Shown here one piece after another: positions 1 to 9,048 of a DNA stretch of 44,724 nucleotides (positions are counted from its first letter, which is position 1; each line of letters starts with the position of its first letter). The translations under genes and the position numbers were made by a program. Source of the DNA: Streptomyces montanisoli (GTDB lineage: Bacteria > Actinomycetota > Actinomycetes > Streptomycetales > Streptomycetaceae); contig NZ_JAGIQL010000043.1 in assembly GCF_017813245.1 (NCBI RefSeq), positions 1 through 44,724 of the forward strand, written 5' to 3'. Under the pieces are notes generated by a model, which had not been told where the DNA came from, ran no database searches, and saw nothing but the letters and a program-made list of their open reading frames with translations.

Positions 1-152
1 CGCAGCCGGGCCACGGCCGCTCGCAGCGCGGCGACGCGCGCGTCCGTGTGCGCGGCGCCGTCACCCGCCGGGCCCCCGGCGCCCTCGTCCGGCCGTCTCT
101 CGTCCGAGGCCCGCTCGTCCGCCACCCGCATCCGCCCCACGTTCCCGAGCAC
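1..152 (-). CDS. N-terminal fragment of an unidentified protein running off the left edge
   Basis: An open reading frame enters from the left edge on the minus strand. It can start at a GTG at 152, preceded by a purine-rich GGGGGAG about 5 nt upstream, or at an in-frame ATG at 131. The visible 50 residues have an acidic, Gly/Ala-rich segment followed by the helical stretch RVAALRAAVARLR. Codon positions show actinomycete GC bias and no stop occurs. It is divergent from the nucleotidyltransferase at 294. The helix recalls small actinobacterial hypothetical proteins of the DUF5955 type, but too little is visible to assign a family. Confidence 0.45.
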   Translation of the reverse strand, partial: MLGNVGRMRVADERASDERRPDEGAGGPAGDGAAHTDARVAALRAAVARL

Positions 153-293
153 CGTTCTCCCCCATCGCCGTCGCACGTCCTCGTGCCGGTCCGCACGCCG
201 CGCGGTGGTCAATCGCGCCGGTGCGCGGGCAAGTCAACACGCGTCGACCGGTATCCGCCAGCCGGTGAAGGAAGACGGCGGGAATGGCCACTG

Positions 294-968
294 ATGGGAT
301 ATGCAGAAGTCATGCAACCGATACGGAACGGCGTACAACCCGTCGCGGGCCTGCTGCTCGCCGCCGGCGGCGGGCGCAGGCTGGGCGGCAGGCCCAAGGC
401 GCTGCTGCCCCACCGCGGCCGCCCGCTGGTCGAGCACGCCCTGCGGGTGCTGCGCGAGGCCGGCTGCGGGCCGCTGCACGTGGTGCTCGGGGCGGCGGCG
501 GACGAGGTGCGCGAGCAGGCCGACCTGACCGGCTGCACGCCGGTGGACAACCCGCGGTGGGCGGAGGGCATGGGGACCTCGCTGCGCACGGGGCTCGCCT
601 CGCTGGGCGCCGGGCGCGGCGCGCCGGGGACGGACGAAAGCGCGGACGGCCGCACGGACGGTCCGGGTGCGGCACTCGTGCTGCTGGTGGACCAGCCGGG
701 CATCGGCGCCCGGGCGGTCGCACGGGTGGCCGCCGCGTACGGCGGCTCCACCGGGGTGCTCGCGTCCGCTACGTACGGGGGCGACCGCGGGCACCCCGTA
801 CTCCTCGGCGCGGGCCACTGGGACGGGGTCGCCGCGGACGCCGTCGGCGACCGCGGGGCACGCGGCTACCTGCGGGCGCACCGCGCGGAGATCACGCTCG
901 TCGAGTGTGGCGACGTGGCGGAACCGTACGACATCGACACGCCGGAGGACCTGGCCCGTCTGGAGTGA
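294..968 (+). CDS. MocA-like molybdenum cofactor nucleotidyltransferase
   Basis: A 224-residue protein of the MobA/MocA (NTP_transf_3) family. Such enzymes transfer CMP or GMP to molybdopterin to make the cofactor of xanthine dehydrogenase and relatives. Visible features are the nucleotide-binding LLAAGGGRRLGGRPKALL near the N-terminus, the segment GMGTSLRTGL, a DQPGI metal-site motif and GHPVLL followed by GDRGARGYL. The C-terminal DIDTPEDL is typical of MocA. The frame is open further upstream, but only the ATG at 294 or at 312 gives a family-like N-terminus, and neither has a strong ribosome site. Placement next to purine catabolism fits a role with xanthine dehydrogenase; no dehydrogenase subunit is in the window, so that link is inferred. 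Confidence 0.85.
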   Translation: MGYAEVMQPIRNGVQPVAGLLLAAGGGRRLGGRPKALLPHRGRPLVEHALRVLREAGCGPLHVVLGAAADEVREQADLTGCTPVDNPRWAEGMGTSLRTGLASLGAGRGAPGTDESADGRTDGPGAALVLLVDQPGIGARAVARVAAAYGGSTGVLASATYGGDRGHPVLLGAGHWDGVAADAVGDRGARGYLRAHRAEITLVECGDVAEPYDIDTPEDLARLE

Positions 969-1071
969 CGCGTTCCGTCCCGCAGTCCCGAACTACCCCT
1001 TTCCCGCCGGGAACTTGGGGGTACTCGGTGGCACTGGGCGCCACGATGACTCGATCCGGAGAATCTCGACG

Positions 1072-1086
1072 TCAACAAACCATTGA
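1072..1086 (+). promoter_or_regulatory. Candidate operator shared with the urate operon
   Basis: TCAACAAACCATTGA lies 11 nt ahead of, and overlaps, the aceB -35 box. It matches 13 of 15 positions of TCAACAAACTGTTGA at the urate operon promoter, read on the minus strand at 9993-9979, where the offset to the -35 box is also 11 nt. The regulator is unknown. Confidence 0.45.
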
Positions 1087-1111
1087 ACTTCCACCATAAG
1101 GAAACTACTAT
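1083..1111 (+). promoter_or_regulatory. aceB promoter
   Basis: TTGAAC (1083-1088), a 17-nt spacer and TACTAT (1106-1111) make a good sigma-70 type promoter about 125 nt ahead of the aceB ATG. It is covered by the double operator at 1089-1124. Confidence 0.6.
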
Positions 1112-1124
1112 CCACTGGTCAGAA
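1089..1124 (+). promoter_or_regulatory. Tandem TTCC-N7-GGAA operator of aceB
   Basis: Two 15-bp sites, TTCCACCATAAGGAA (1089-1103) and ATCCACTGGTCAGAA (1110-1124), lie exactly 21 bp apart. The first fills the spacer between -35 and -10, the second begins in the -10 box, so binding should block RNA polymerase. The same paired layout recurs at hyi and gcl. Double palindromes two helical turns apart are typical targets of tetrameric IclR-family repressors; an AllR-like protein is the obvious candidate but is not in the window. Confidence 0.65.
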
Positions 1125-1234
1125 GCTCTCGACGTCCGGAACGGTACGTACCGCCTCCGCGCCCGTGGTGGCACCCGGTGCCGTCGTCCGGGGTCCGCGG
1201 GCCGTCGGAGAACGCCGCCGAAGGAGTGACCCTC

Positions 1235-2869
<1,635 letters not shown>

Positions 2870-2886
2870 GCGCTTTCGCACGCATC

Positions 2887-2923
2887 CGTCCGGCCCGGCG
2901 CCCCCGAGGTGCCGGGCCGGACG
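2887..2923 (+). terminator. aceB terminator
   Basis: A perfect 13-bp stem (2887-2899 with 2911-2923) and an 11-nt loop begin 17 nt after the aceB stop. There is no T-tract, as is usual in Streptomyces. Confidence 0.7.
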
Positions 2924-2961
2924 TGCGATGAGTTCCGGGCGCGGGCGTCGTCACTACCGGT

Positions 2962-3588
2962 ATGGATGACAAAGCGGAGACCACAGAGGCCGCGAAGACG
3001 GACATGATCGATCTGGGACCCGCCTGCGCGGGGATGTGGACCGTGGCAGGCGGCGTGCGGGAGGAACAGCTCGGCGGTGCCACCCCGTGCACGGAGTACG
3101 CCGTGCGGGAGCTGCTGGCGCACGTCGTCGGGCTCTGCGAAGGGCTGGCCGCCGGCGCGCGCAAGGAGAGGGGGCCCGCGACGGACAGCGCGCCCGGCTC
3201 CACCGGGCTGCCGGTGCTCGATGACGGCTGGCGCGCCGGGCTCGAGCGGGGCCTCGGCGACCTGGCCGACGCCTGGCGGTCGCCCGGCGCGTGGGACGGG
3301 TGGACGCGGGCCGGATCGGTCGACCTGCCGGGGCGGATGGCCGGGTTCGTCACGCTCAACGAGTTGCTGGTGCACGGCTGGGACCTCGCGCGCGCCACCG
3401 GGCAGCCGTACGAGCCCGACGAGGCGTCGGTGCGTGCCGCCTACGCGGTGATGGCGGCGGCGTCCTTCTCGGGCGACGGCGACCGGGGCCCGTTCGGGCC
3501 GCCCGTGGCGGTTCCTGACAGCGCGCCGCCGCTCGACCGGCTGATCGGATGGAGCGGCCGCGACCCGGGATGGCTGCCGGGCCGCTGA
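2962..3588 (+). CDS. TIGR03086-type DinB/maleylpyruvate isomerase-like protein
   Basis: A 208-residue protein of the actinobacterial TIGR03086 family, related to the DinB/mycothiol-dependent maleylpyruvate isomerase fold, whose members usually bind a metal through histidines. The family hallmark is visible as EEQLGGATPCTEYAVRELLAHVVG; a second histidine segment is ELLVHGWDLARATGQ, followed by the usual C-terminal FGPPVAVP. The substrate is unknown. Start at the ATG at 2962 or the ATG at 3004; neither has a convincing ribosome site, and 3004 (MIDLGPACAG) would give a more compact N-terminus. It is transcribed away from aceB after a terminator and converges with the sugar porter. Confidence 0.75.
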   Translation: MDDKAETTEAAKTDMIDLGPACAGMWTVAGGVREEQLGGATPCTEYAVRELLAHVVGLCEGLAAGARKERGPATDSAPGSTGLPVLDDGWRAGLERGLGDLADAWRSPGAWDGWTRAGSVDLPGRMAGFVTLNELLVHGWDLARATGQPYEPDEASVRAAYAVMAAASFSGDGDRGPFGPPVAVPDSAPPLDRLIGWSGRDPGWLPGR

Positions 3589-3628
3589 GCGGGCGGGCCA
3601 CTGAGCGGGCGGGCCACGCGGAACGCGA

Positions 3629-3661
3629 GGGCGCCCCGGCCGGTGACCGGCCGGGGCGCCC
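3629..3661. terminator. Bidirectional terminator between convergent genes
   Basis: Inverted arms 3629-3644 and 3646-3661 form a nearly perfect GC-rich hairpin between the stop codons of the TIGR03086 gene (plus) and the sugar porter (minus). It probably serves both. Confidence 0.7.
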
Positions 3662-3683
3662 CGTCGCGCGCGATACGAAGGGT

Positions 3684-5147
3684 TCAGCCCTTCGCGGCGC
3701 CGCCGCCGCGCGCCGCCTCGGGGCGCCGGTAGGTGTCGCCCGTCATCGACTCCAGCGTCCGCTGTTTCGTTTCCGGGATCTTGAACACCACGAAGAAGAT
3801 CGACAGGAACGCGAACAGGGCGAACGCGCCGTACAGCCACGACAGGCCGACGTGCTTGGTGGCCGGCTCGAACGCGAACGTGACGATGAAGTTGAAGATC
3901 CAGTTCGATGCGGTGCCGATGGCCAGCGCCATGGCCCTCATCCGGTTCGGGAACATCTCGGCGAGCATGACCCACATCACCGGGCCCCAGGACAGCGCGA
4001 AGAACACCACGAAGGCGTTGGCGCCGACCAGCGCCAGTGGCCCGTAGGGGTGGGGCAGGCTGACGCCCTTGCCGGTGCCGTGCTGCTGGGAGAAGGCGAT
4101 GGCGGTGAGCAGCAGCGAGAGGAACATGCCGATCGAGCCGATGGTCAGCAGGCGCCGCCTGCCGACGCGGTCGATGAAGAGCATCGCGACGACGGTCATC
4201 ACCACGTTGATCGCGGCGGTGATGACGGAGGTCGTGAACGAGCTGGACTCGCTGAAGCCGACCGACTGCCACAGCGTCGTCGAGTAGTAGAAGATCGCGT
4301 TGATGCCGACGAGCTGCTGGAGCGCGGCCATGATGATGCCGACCCAGACGAGCGGGTGCAGGCCGAACCGGTGCCCGCGGATGTCCGCGAAGCTCGTCCT
4401 GTGCTCCTTGCGCAGGGTCTGCTTGATCTCCTGCGCCTTGGCCTGGCCGTCGGACTCGCCCGACACGCGTTCCAGCACCCCGGCCGCGTCGCCGAGCCTG
4501 CCCTTCTGCACCAGGTAGCGGGGGGACTCCGGGATGGACAGCGCGAGCACACCGTAGACGGCGGCAGGGATGACGCCCACGAGGAACATCCAGCGCCAGG
4601 CCTCGAGACCCCACCACAGGTCGCGTGAGGCGCCGCCGGCCGCGCCGGCGAGACCCTTGTTGGAGCTGAGGACGACCAGCTGGCCGATGGTGATCGCGAG
4701 CTGCTGGAGCGAACCGAGCGCGCCGCGCCCGCCGGCGGGCGCGACCTCGGAGATGTACGCGGGGGCGATCACGGAGGCGATGCCGATGCCGAGGCCGCCG
4801 ATCACGCGCCAGACCAGCAGGTCGGGCACGGAGAAGGCGAGTCCCGAGCCGATCGAGGAGATGATGAACATCCCCGAGCCGAGCAGCATGACCTTGCGGC
4901 GGCCCCACATGTCGGCGAGGCGGCCCGCGTACCAGGCGCCCACCGCGCAGCCCAGCAGGGCGATGGAGACCACGAAGCCGGAGAGGAACGCGTCGAGGTG
5001 GAAGTGGCTGGTGAGCGAGTTGACGGCGCCGTTGATGACCGAGGAGTCGAATCCGAAGAGGAACCCGCCCACCGCGGCCGCGATCGAGACGCCCACGGCT
5101 TTGCCTTTTCGGCTCGACAAGTCCGCTCCTCCGACTGATTGGGCCAT
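3684..5147 (-). CDS. MFS sugar porter
   Basis: A 487-residue, 12-helix major facilitator of the sugar porter family (GalP/AraE/XylE type), a proton-coupled or facilitative sugar importer in the cytoplasmic membrane. Family marks are GFDSSVINGA in helix 1, GRLADMWGRR in the first cytoplasmic loop, PESPRYL before the central loop, DRVGRRRLL in the second half and PETKQRTLE at the C-terminus. The ATG at 5147 has AGGTG 8 nt upstream. The substrate cannot be read from the sequence. It is transcribed alone, divergent from the chitosanase gene, and its promoter region carries a TTACAT/ATGTAA palindrome. No sugar-metabolic gene is directly coupled to it. Confidence 0.93.
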   Translation of the reverse strand: MAQSVGGADLSSRKGKAVGVSIAAAVGGFLFGFDSSVINGAVNSLTSHFHLDAFLSGFVVSIALLGCAVGAWYAGRLADMWGRRKVMLLGSGMFIISSIGSGLAFSVPDLLVWRVIGGLGIGIASVIAPAYISEVAPAGGRGALGSLQQLAITIGQLVVLSSNKGLAGAAGGASRDLWWGLEAWRWMFLVGVIPAAVYGVLALSIPESPRYLVQKGRLGDAAGVLERVSGESDGQAKAQEIKQTLRKEHRTSFADIRGHRFGLHPLVWVGIIMAALQQLVGINAIFYYSTTLWQSVGFSESSSFTTSVITAAINVVMTVVAMLFIDRVGRRRLLTIGSIGMFLSLLLTAIAFSQQHGTGKGVSLPHPYGPLALVGANAFVVFFALSWGPVMWVMLAEMFPNRMRAMALAIGTASNWIFNFIVTFAFEPATKHVGLSWLYGAFALFAFLSIFFVVFKIPETKQRTLESMTGDTYRRPEAARGGGAAKG

Positions 5148-5214
5148 ACGGGCATCACCTCACGTACGTCACCCCGGCGACCGTCTGCCGGGCATATCAC
5201 TACGAAACGGTCCA

Positions 5215-5234
5215 TTACATCTGGGTACATGTAA
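5215..5234 (-). promoter_or_regulatory. Candidate operator of the sugar porter
   Basis: TTACAT-N8-ATGTAA, with an inner perfect TACATGTA (5227-5234), lies 68-87 nt upstream of the porter ATG in a locally AT-rich patch. The position fits a promoter-proximal repressor site; the regulator is unknown. Confidence 0.4.
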
Positions 5235-5393
5235 ACATTCCGGTGGCCGCACGGCTTACCGGGGCCGCCGCGGGCGGCCGGGTCCGGCGCGTCGAGCCGC
5301 GTCAGGAACGCTTCCATGATCTGCCGAGCGTGCGTCTACCCCGTGACGGCGGCCGCACCGCGCGCGGACGCTGTGAGATGACCCATCGGATGC

Positions 5394-5409
5394 CCGTTCG
5401 GCCGAACGG
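5394..5409 (+). promoter_or_regulatory. 16-bp perfect palindrome upstream of chitosanase
   Basis: CCGTTCGGCCGAACGG is a perfect palindrome about 135 nt upstream of the chitosanase start. It may be an operator for the chitosanase gene. I do not recognise it as a known box. Confidence 0.35.
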
Positions 5410-5543
5410 TGGCGGGCCCGCGCTCGTGCGGCGCCCGCCGTTCCCGTCGTCCCGAATACCGGAATCGGCGGATCGTCACCCGTTCGCCGCGTAATCTGCC
5501 AAAGCCGTACGGCATGCCGTTTCGATCCCGGAAGGTCCCTCAC

Positions 5544-6359
5544 GTGACCCGTGCGTTTCACCGCCTGCTCCCGCTGACGGTGGCCGTGGCCCTCACCTGC
5601 GCGGCGGCGTGCTCCGGCGCGCCGGACGCGGCGGTCAGGGGACCCGGGCTCGACGCGCCCGCCGAGAGGGACATCGCCATGCGGCTGGTGTCGAGCGCGG
5701 AGAACTCGACGCTCGATTGGAGGGCCCAGTACGGCTACATCCAGGACATCGGCGACGGGCGGGGCTACACGGCGGGGCTGATCGGCTTCTGCACCGGCTG
5801 CGGCGACCTGCTGCACGTGGTCGAGGCGTACACGCGGGCCAGGCCGTCGAACCCGCTGGCGGGCTACCTTCCCGCGCTGCGCGGGCTGGCGGCCGCCGGC
5901 AGCGCGTCGCACGAGGGGCTCGGCGAGGGCTTCGTCGGGGCGTGGAAGGAGGCGGCGTCCGACCGGCGGATGCGGGCGGCGCAGGACGCCGAGGTGAACA
6001 GCCAGTACTTCGGGCCCGCGGTGGCGCGCGCGAAGGAGGACGGACTCGGCACGCTCGGCCAGTTCTTCTACTACGACGCGCTGGTGATGCACGGCAACGG
6101 CGACGCGCCCACGAGCTTCGGCTCGATCCGCCGGCGCGCGGCCGCCCACGCGCGGACGCCGGCGCGGGGCGGTGACGAGAGGACGTACCTGGCCGCGTTC
6201 CTCGACGCCCGGGTGTGGGCGATGAAGCGGGAGCCGGACCACGGCGACACCAGCCGCGTCGACACCGAGCAGCGGGTGTTCCTCGACAAGGGCAACCTGG
6301 GTCTGCGTCCGCCGCTCGACTGGAAGGTGTACGGCGACAGTTACCACATCGGCGGGTGA
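5544..6359 (+). CDS. GH46 chitosanase, secreted
   Basis: A 271-residue glycoside hydrolase family 46 endo-chitosanase, which cuts beta-1,4 bonds in partly deacetylated chitosan outside the cell. The GTG at 5544 has GGAAGG 8 nt upstream; an in-frame ATG at 5514 is less likely. A signal peptide covers about residues 1-23 and ends in TCAAACSGA, which could be a weak lipobox or a signal peptidase I site. The catalytic acid is Glu53 in SSAENSTLDW and the base Asp71 in DIGDGRGYTAG; their spacing of 18 equals that of the classic Streptomyces N174 enzyme (E22/D40). The C-terminal DTSRVDTEQRVFL and PPLDWKVYGDSYH are also family signatures. Regulation may involve the palindrome at 5394. Confidence 0.95.
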   Translation: MTRAFHRLLPLTVAVALTCAAACSGAPDAAVRGPGLDAPAERDIAMRLVSSAENSTLDWRAQYGYIQDIGDGRGYTAGLIGFCTGCGDLLHVVEAYTRARPSNPLAGYLPALRGLAAAGSASHEGLGEGFVGAWKEAASDRRMRAAQDAEVNSQYFGPAVARAKEDGLGTLGQFFYYDALVMHGNGDAPTSFGSIRRRAAAHARTPARGGDERTYLAAFLDARVWAMKREPDHGDTSRVDTEQRVFLDKGNLGLRPPLDWKVYGDSYHIGG

Positions 6360-6373
6360 TAAGGCGGGCCATA

Positions 6374-6414
6374 GGGCCGGGAGGCCGGCGAACGCGTCGC
6401 GCGGCTCCCGGCCC
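6374..6414 (+). terminator. Chitosanase terminator candidate
   Basis: Arms 6374-6383 and 6405-6414 (10 bp, perfect) enclose a 21-nt loop just after the chitosanase stop. Weaker than the next hairpin because of the large loop. Confidence 0.4.
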
Positions 6415-6447
6415 GGCCCGCGGCGGACCCCGCTCGGGCCCGCCGCG

Positions 6448-6475
6448 CCGGCCGAGGGCCGTCCCCCTCGGCCGG
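6448..6475. terminator. Terminator between convergent chitosanase and deaminase genes
   Basis: An 11-bp perfect stem (6448-6458 with 6465-6475) and a 6-nt loop lie between the two convergent stop codons and probably serve both transcripts. Confidence 0.65.
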
Positions 6476-6506
6476 AGTCCTCCTGCGCGTCCGCCTACGC
6501 GTCCGC

Positions 6507-7883
6507 CTACGCGTCCGCCGCGAGCCGGGCGAGGCGCTGCGCCTGCGCGCGGGCCGAGCGGGCGACGGTGTCCTCGTCCACCCGGGTCAGGTGCCCGTCC
6601 TCGACCACGGCGCGGCCGTCGACGAGGGAGAGGGTGACCGGTGCGGGCGCGCCGAGCACGAGGGCCGCCACCGGGTCGGCGATGGACGAGTGCGCGAGGG
6701 TGTCCATCCGCCACAGCACGAGGTCGGCGAGCTTGCCCGCCTCGATCGAGCCGATCTCGCTCTGCCTGCCGAGCACCCGGGCGCCGCCGTACGTGCCGAG
6801 CCTGAGCGCCTGACGTGCCGTGAGCGCGCTCTCGCGGTGCGCGCCGAGGCGGTTGATGAGAAGGGCGTTGCGCAGTTCGGTGTGGAGTTCGCCGGACTCG
6901 TTGGACGCGGTGCCGTCCACGCCGAGGCCGACGGGCACGCCGGCGGCCAGCATGTCGGGCACGCGCGCGATGCCGGCGGCGAGCCTGGCGTTGGAGGACG
7001 GGCAGTGGGCGACGCCCGTGCCCGTACGGCCGAACGCGGCGATGTCCGAGTCGTTCATGTGGACGCAGTGGGCCATCCACACGTCGGAGCCGAGCCAGCC
7101 CGTCGACTCGAAGTAGTCGGTGGGGCCCATCCCGAACAGTTCCTTGCAGAACTGCTCCTCCTCCCTGGTCTCGCTGCCGTGCGTGTGCAGCCGCACCCCC
7201 TTGCGGCGGGCCAACTCGGCCCCCCGCTTGAGAAGTTCGGTGGAGATCGAGAAGGGCGAGCAGGGCGCGACGGCGACCTGCGTCATCGCGCCGGGCGACG
7301 CGTCGTGGTAGCGGTCGACGGTCTCCTCGGTCGCGGCGAGCGCCTCGTCGAGCGTCTCGACGGCGAAGTCCGGCGGCAGCCCGCCGTCGGACGCGCCGCG
7401 GTCCATGGAGCCGCGCGCCAGGGTGAACCGCACGCCGGTCTCGGTGGCGGCCCCGATGACGGCGCCCGACAGGTCGCCGGCGCCGCGCGGATACACGTAG
7501 TGGTGGTCGGTGGCGGTGGTGACGCCACCGCGCGCCATCATCGCGAGCGAGCCCTGGGCGGCGGCGCGCACCATCGGCTCGTCGATGCGGGCCCAGGTCG
7601 GGTAGAGGGCGACCAGCCAGTCGAAGAGGTTGCTGTCCGTCGCGAGGCCGCGGGTGATCCACTGGTAGAAGTGGTGGTGGGTGTTGACGAGGCCCGGCGT
7701 GAGCAGGTGCCCGCTGCCGTCGACCCGACGTGCCACCCCGTCGAGCCCGGCCGGGGCGGGTCCTGGACCCACGGACTCGATGCGGTTGCCTGCGACGACA
7801 ACGTGGCCCGAGGGGTACTCGGTGTCGTGTGCGTCGACGGTCGCGATGGCGCAGTTCTCGATGACGATGCGCGAAGCCGCCAT
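6507..7883 (-). CDS. 8-oxoguanine deaminase-type amidohydrolase
   Basis: A 458-residue amidohydrolase of the AtzA/TrzN/guanine deaminase group, closest in appearance to 8-oxoguanine deaminases, which turn 8-oxoguanine into urate and so feed urate oxidase. Metal-site residues are visible in order: NTHHHFYQW (HxH), LHTHGSE, WMAHCVHM and GLGVDGTASNESG with the Asp ligand. The C-terminal GSIEAGKLADLVLW is the usual composite-domain strand. The ATG at 7883 has AGAGGAA 6 nt upstream. It lies downstream of the urate oxidase gene on the same strand, but a long hairpin at 7971-8013 separates them, so it probably has its own promoter. Guanine deaminase or another N-heterocycle as substrate is possible. 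Confidence 0.85.
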   Translation of the reverse strand: MAASRIVIENCAIATVDAHDTEYPSGHVVVAGNRIESVGPGPAPAGLDGVARRVDGSGHLLTPGLVNTHHHFYQWITRGLATDSNLFDWLVALYPTWARIDEPMVRAAAQGSLAMMARGGVTTATDHHYVYPRGAGDLSGAVIGAATETGVRFTLARGSMDRGASDGGLPPDFAVETLDEALAATEETVDRYHDASPGAMTQVAVAPCSPFSISTELLKRGAELARRKGVRLHTHGSETREEEQFCKELFGMGPTDYFESTGWLGSDVWMAHCVHMNDSDIAAFGRTGTGVAHCPSSNARLAAGIARVPDMLAAGVPVGLGVDGTASNESGELHTELRNALLINRLGAHRESALTARQALRLGTYGGARVLGRQSEIGSIEAGKLADLVLWRMDTLAHSSIADPVAALVLGAPAPVTLSLVDGRAVVEDGHLTRVDEDTVARSARAQAQRLARLAADA

Positions 7884-7970
7884 GGCGGTTCCTCTTCCCT
7901 GTGGTGGGCCGTGCCGGCCCTGAAGCGTACGGACCCGGGGGCCGAGCGGGGTGACGACCGAGTCCGTGGT

Positions 7971-8013
7971 GCGCTGCCGCTCCCCCGCCCGGCGGGCGGA
8001 GGGGCGGCAGCGC
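7971..8013 (-). terminator. Terminator of the urate oxidase operon
   Basis: A 20-bp stem (7971-7990 with 7994-8013), with one wobble and one mismatch, sits in the 259-bp gap between urate oxidase and the deaminase. A second pair, CCTGAAGCG at 7919 and CGCTTCAGG at 8011, flanks it. It suggests separate transcription of the deaminase gene. Confidence 0.65.
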
Positions 8014-8142
8014 TTCAGGGGTGCGCAGATGCCCCCGCTCTCCCTCGTGGCCCCCGTGGTGGGGGCGACGCCGGCGCGTGCGTCGAGGGTCGTGCAGTGG
8101 TGCTGCTTCCCCGGCCGGCGCGGGCGCGCGGCCGGGAACCGG

Positions 8143-9045
8143 TCAGAGGAGGGTCACGTCCAGCGGGATCAGCTGCTGCGCGCCGTCCCGCAGGATCGTC
8201 GCCTCGATCAGCCCGTACGGGCGGTCGGCGGCGAAGTAGACGGGCCCGTCGGGCGCGTCCGCCTCGTTCCCCAGGCCGAAGGGCTCCATGTCGACGAGGA
8301 AGTGGTGGTTGTTGGGGAGCGAGAAGCGGATCTCGTCGATCTCCGGGCCCTGTTCGATGACGCGCGTGCCCATGCGGAACATGGTCTGCTGGAGTGAGAG
8401 CGAGTAGGTCTCGGCGAACGCCTGGAGCATGTCGCCCTTCGCGCGTGCGTACGTGGCGTCCCAGTCGGGCGCGTCGCCCGAGCCGGTCCAGCCGTACCGC
8501 CAGCGGGCGGAGACGTCGGTGGCGAGGATGCGGTCGTGGGTCTCGGCAAGTGTCGTGTACTTGTCCTTGGCGAAGCCCCAGAACTCGGAGTCGGTCGAGT
8601 TGAGGACGGTCAGGTCCTTGAGGCCGGCGAGGACCTCGTAGCGCTCGCCGTCGTAGGCGACCTGCGCGAGCCTGGTCTCCTGTCCGGTGCGGACGAAGGA
8701 GTGGCCGGGGCCGCCGATGCGGTCCCACCCGTACTCCTCGACGCGGATGCGGGCACGGTGGATCTGCTCCTGGCTGCTGACGAAGTGCCGGGCGAGCAGC
8801 GCGGCGAACTCCTCGGCGGACGCGATGCCGTGTTCCTTGGCGAAGGCGTACACGGTGTTCTTCGTGGTGTCGGTCGGCAGCACGTTGGCGTTGGATCCGG
8901 AGTAGTGGACCTCCTCCATCTCGCCCGAGAGGGCGACCGAGACGTTGAGGTCCTTGATGTGGTGGGTGGCGCCGTCGCGGACGATCTTCACGACGCGGCA
9001 CTCGGCCTTGCCGTACTGGTTCTGGCCCAGGCGTGTGGTGGGCAT
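8143..9045 (-). CDS. pucL: Urate oxidase (uricase)
   Basis: A 300-residue cofactor-free urate oxidase, oxidising urate to 5-hydroxyisourate with release of hydrogen peroxide. The length fits the family (about 290-310). Visible are NQYGKAECRVVKI with the catalytic Lys13, PTDTTKNTVY with the partner Thr, SSTVLNSTDSEFWGF-like second-repeat sequence (LTVLNSTDSEFWGFAKD), and NNHHFLVDMEPFG with the active-site His. The ATG at 9045 starts only 3 nt after the stop of the upstream fused gene, with GGGAG just ahead, so translation is probably coupled. The C-terminus LDVTLL is not a peroxisomal signal, as expected for bacteria. The product passes directly to the HIU hydrolase domain encoded upstream. 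Confidence 0.97.
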   Translation of the reverse strand: MPTTRLGQNQYGKAECRVVKIVRDGATHHIKDLNVSVALSGEMEEVHYSGSNANVLPTDTTKNTVYAFAKEHGIASAEEFAALLARHFVSSQEQIHRARIRVEEYGWDRIGGPGHSFVRTGQETRLAQVAYDGERYEVLAGLKDLTVLNSTDSEFWGFAKDKYTTLAETHDRILATDVSARWRYGWTGSGDAPDWDATYARAKGDMLQAFAETYSLSLQQTMFRMGTRVIEQGPEIDEIRFSLPNNHHFLVDMEPFGLGNEADAPDGPVYFAADRPYGLIEATILRDGAQQLIPLDVTLL

Positions 9046-9048
9046 CTG

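Larger units (their letters stand above)
5148..5543. other. Divergent intergenic region, sugar porter / chitosanase
   Basis: About 396 bp without a supported gene. It should hold both promoters. Two inverted repeats stand out, at 5215-5234 on the porter side and 5394-5409 on the chitosanase side. Confidence 0.6.

Noticed and set aside
5544..6359. Confident lipoprotein assignment for the chitosanase
   Set aside because: The Cys is preceded by AAA rather than a Leu-type lipobox; ordinary signal peptidase cleavage is equally likely.
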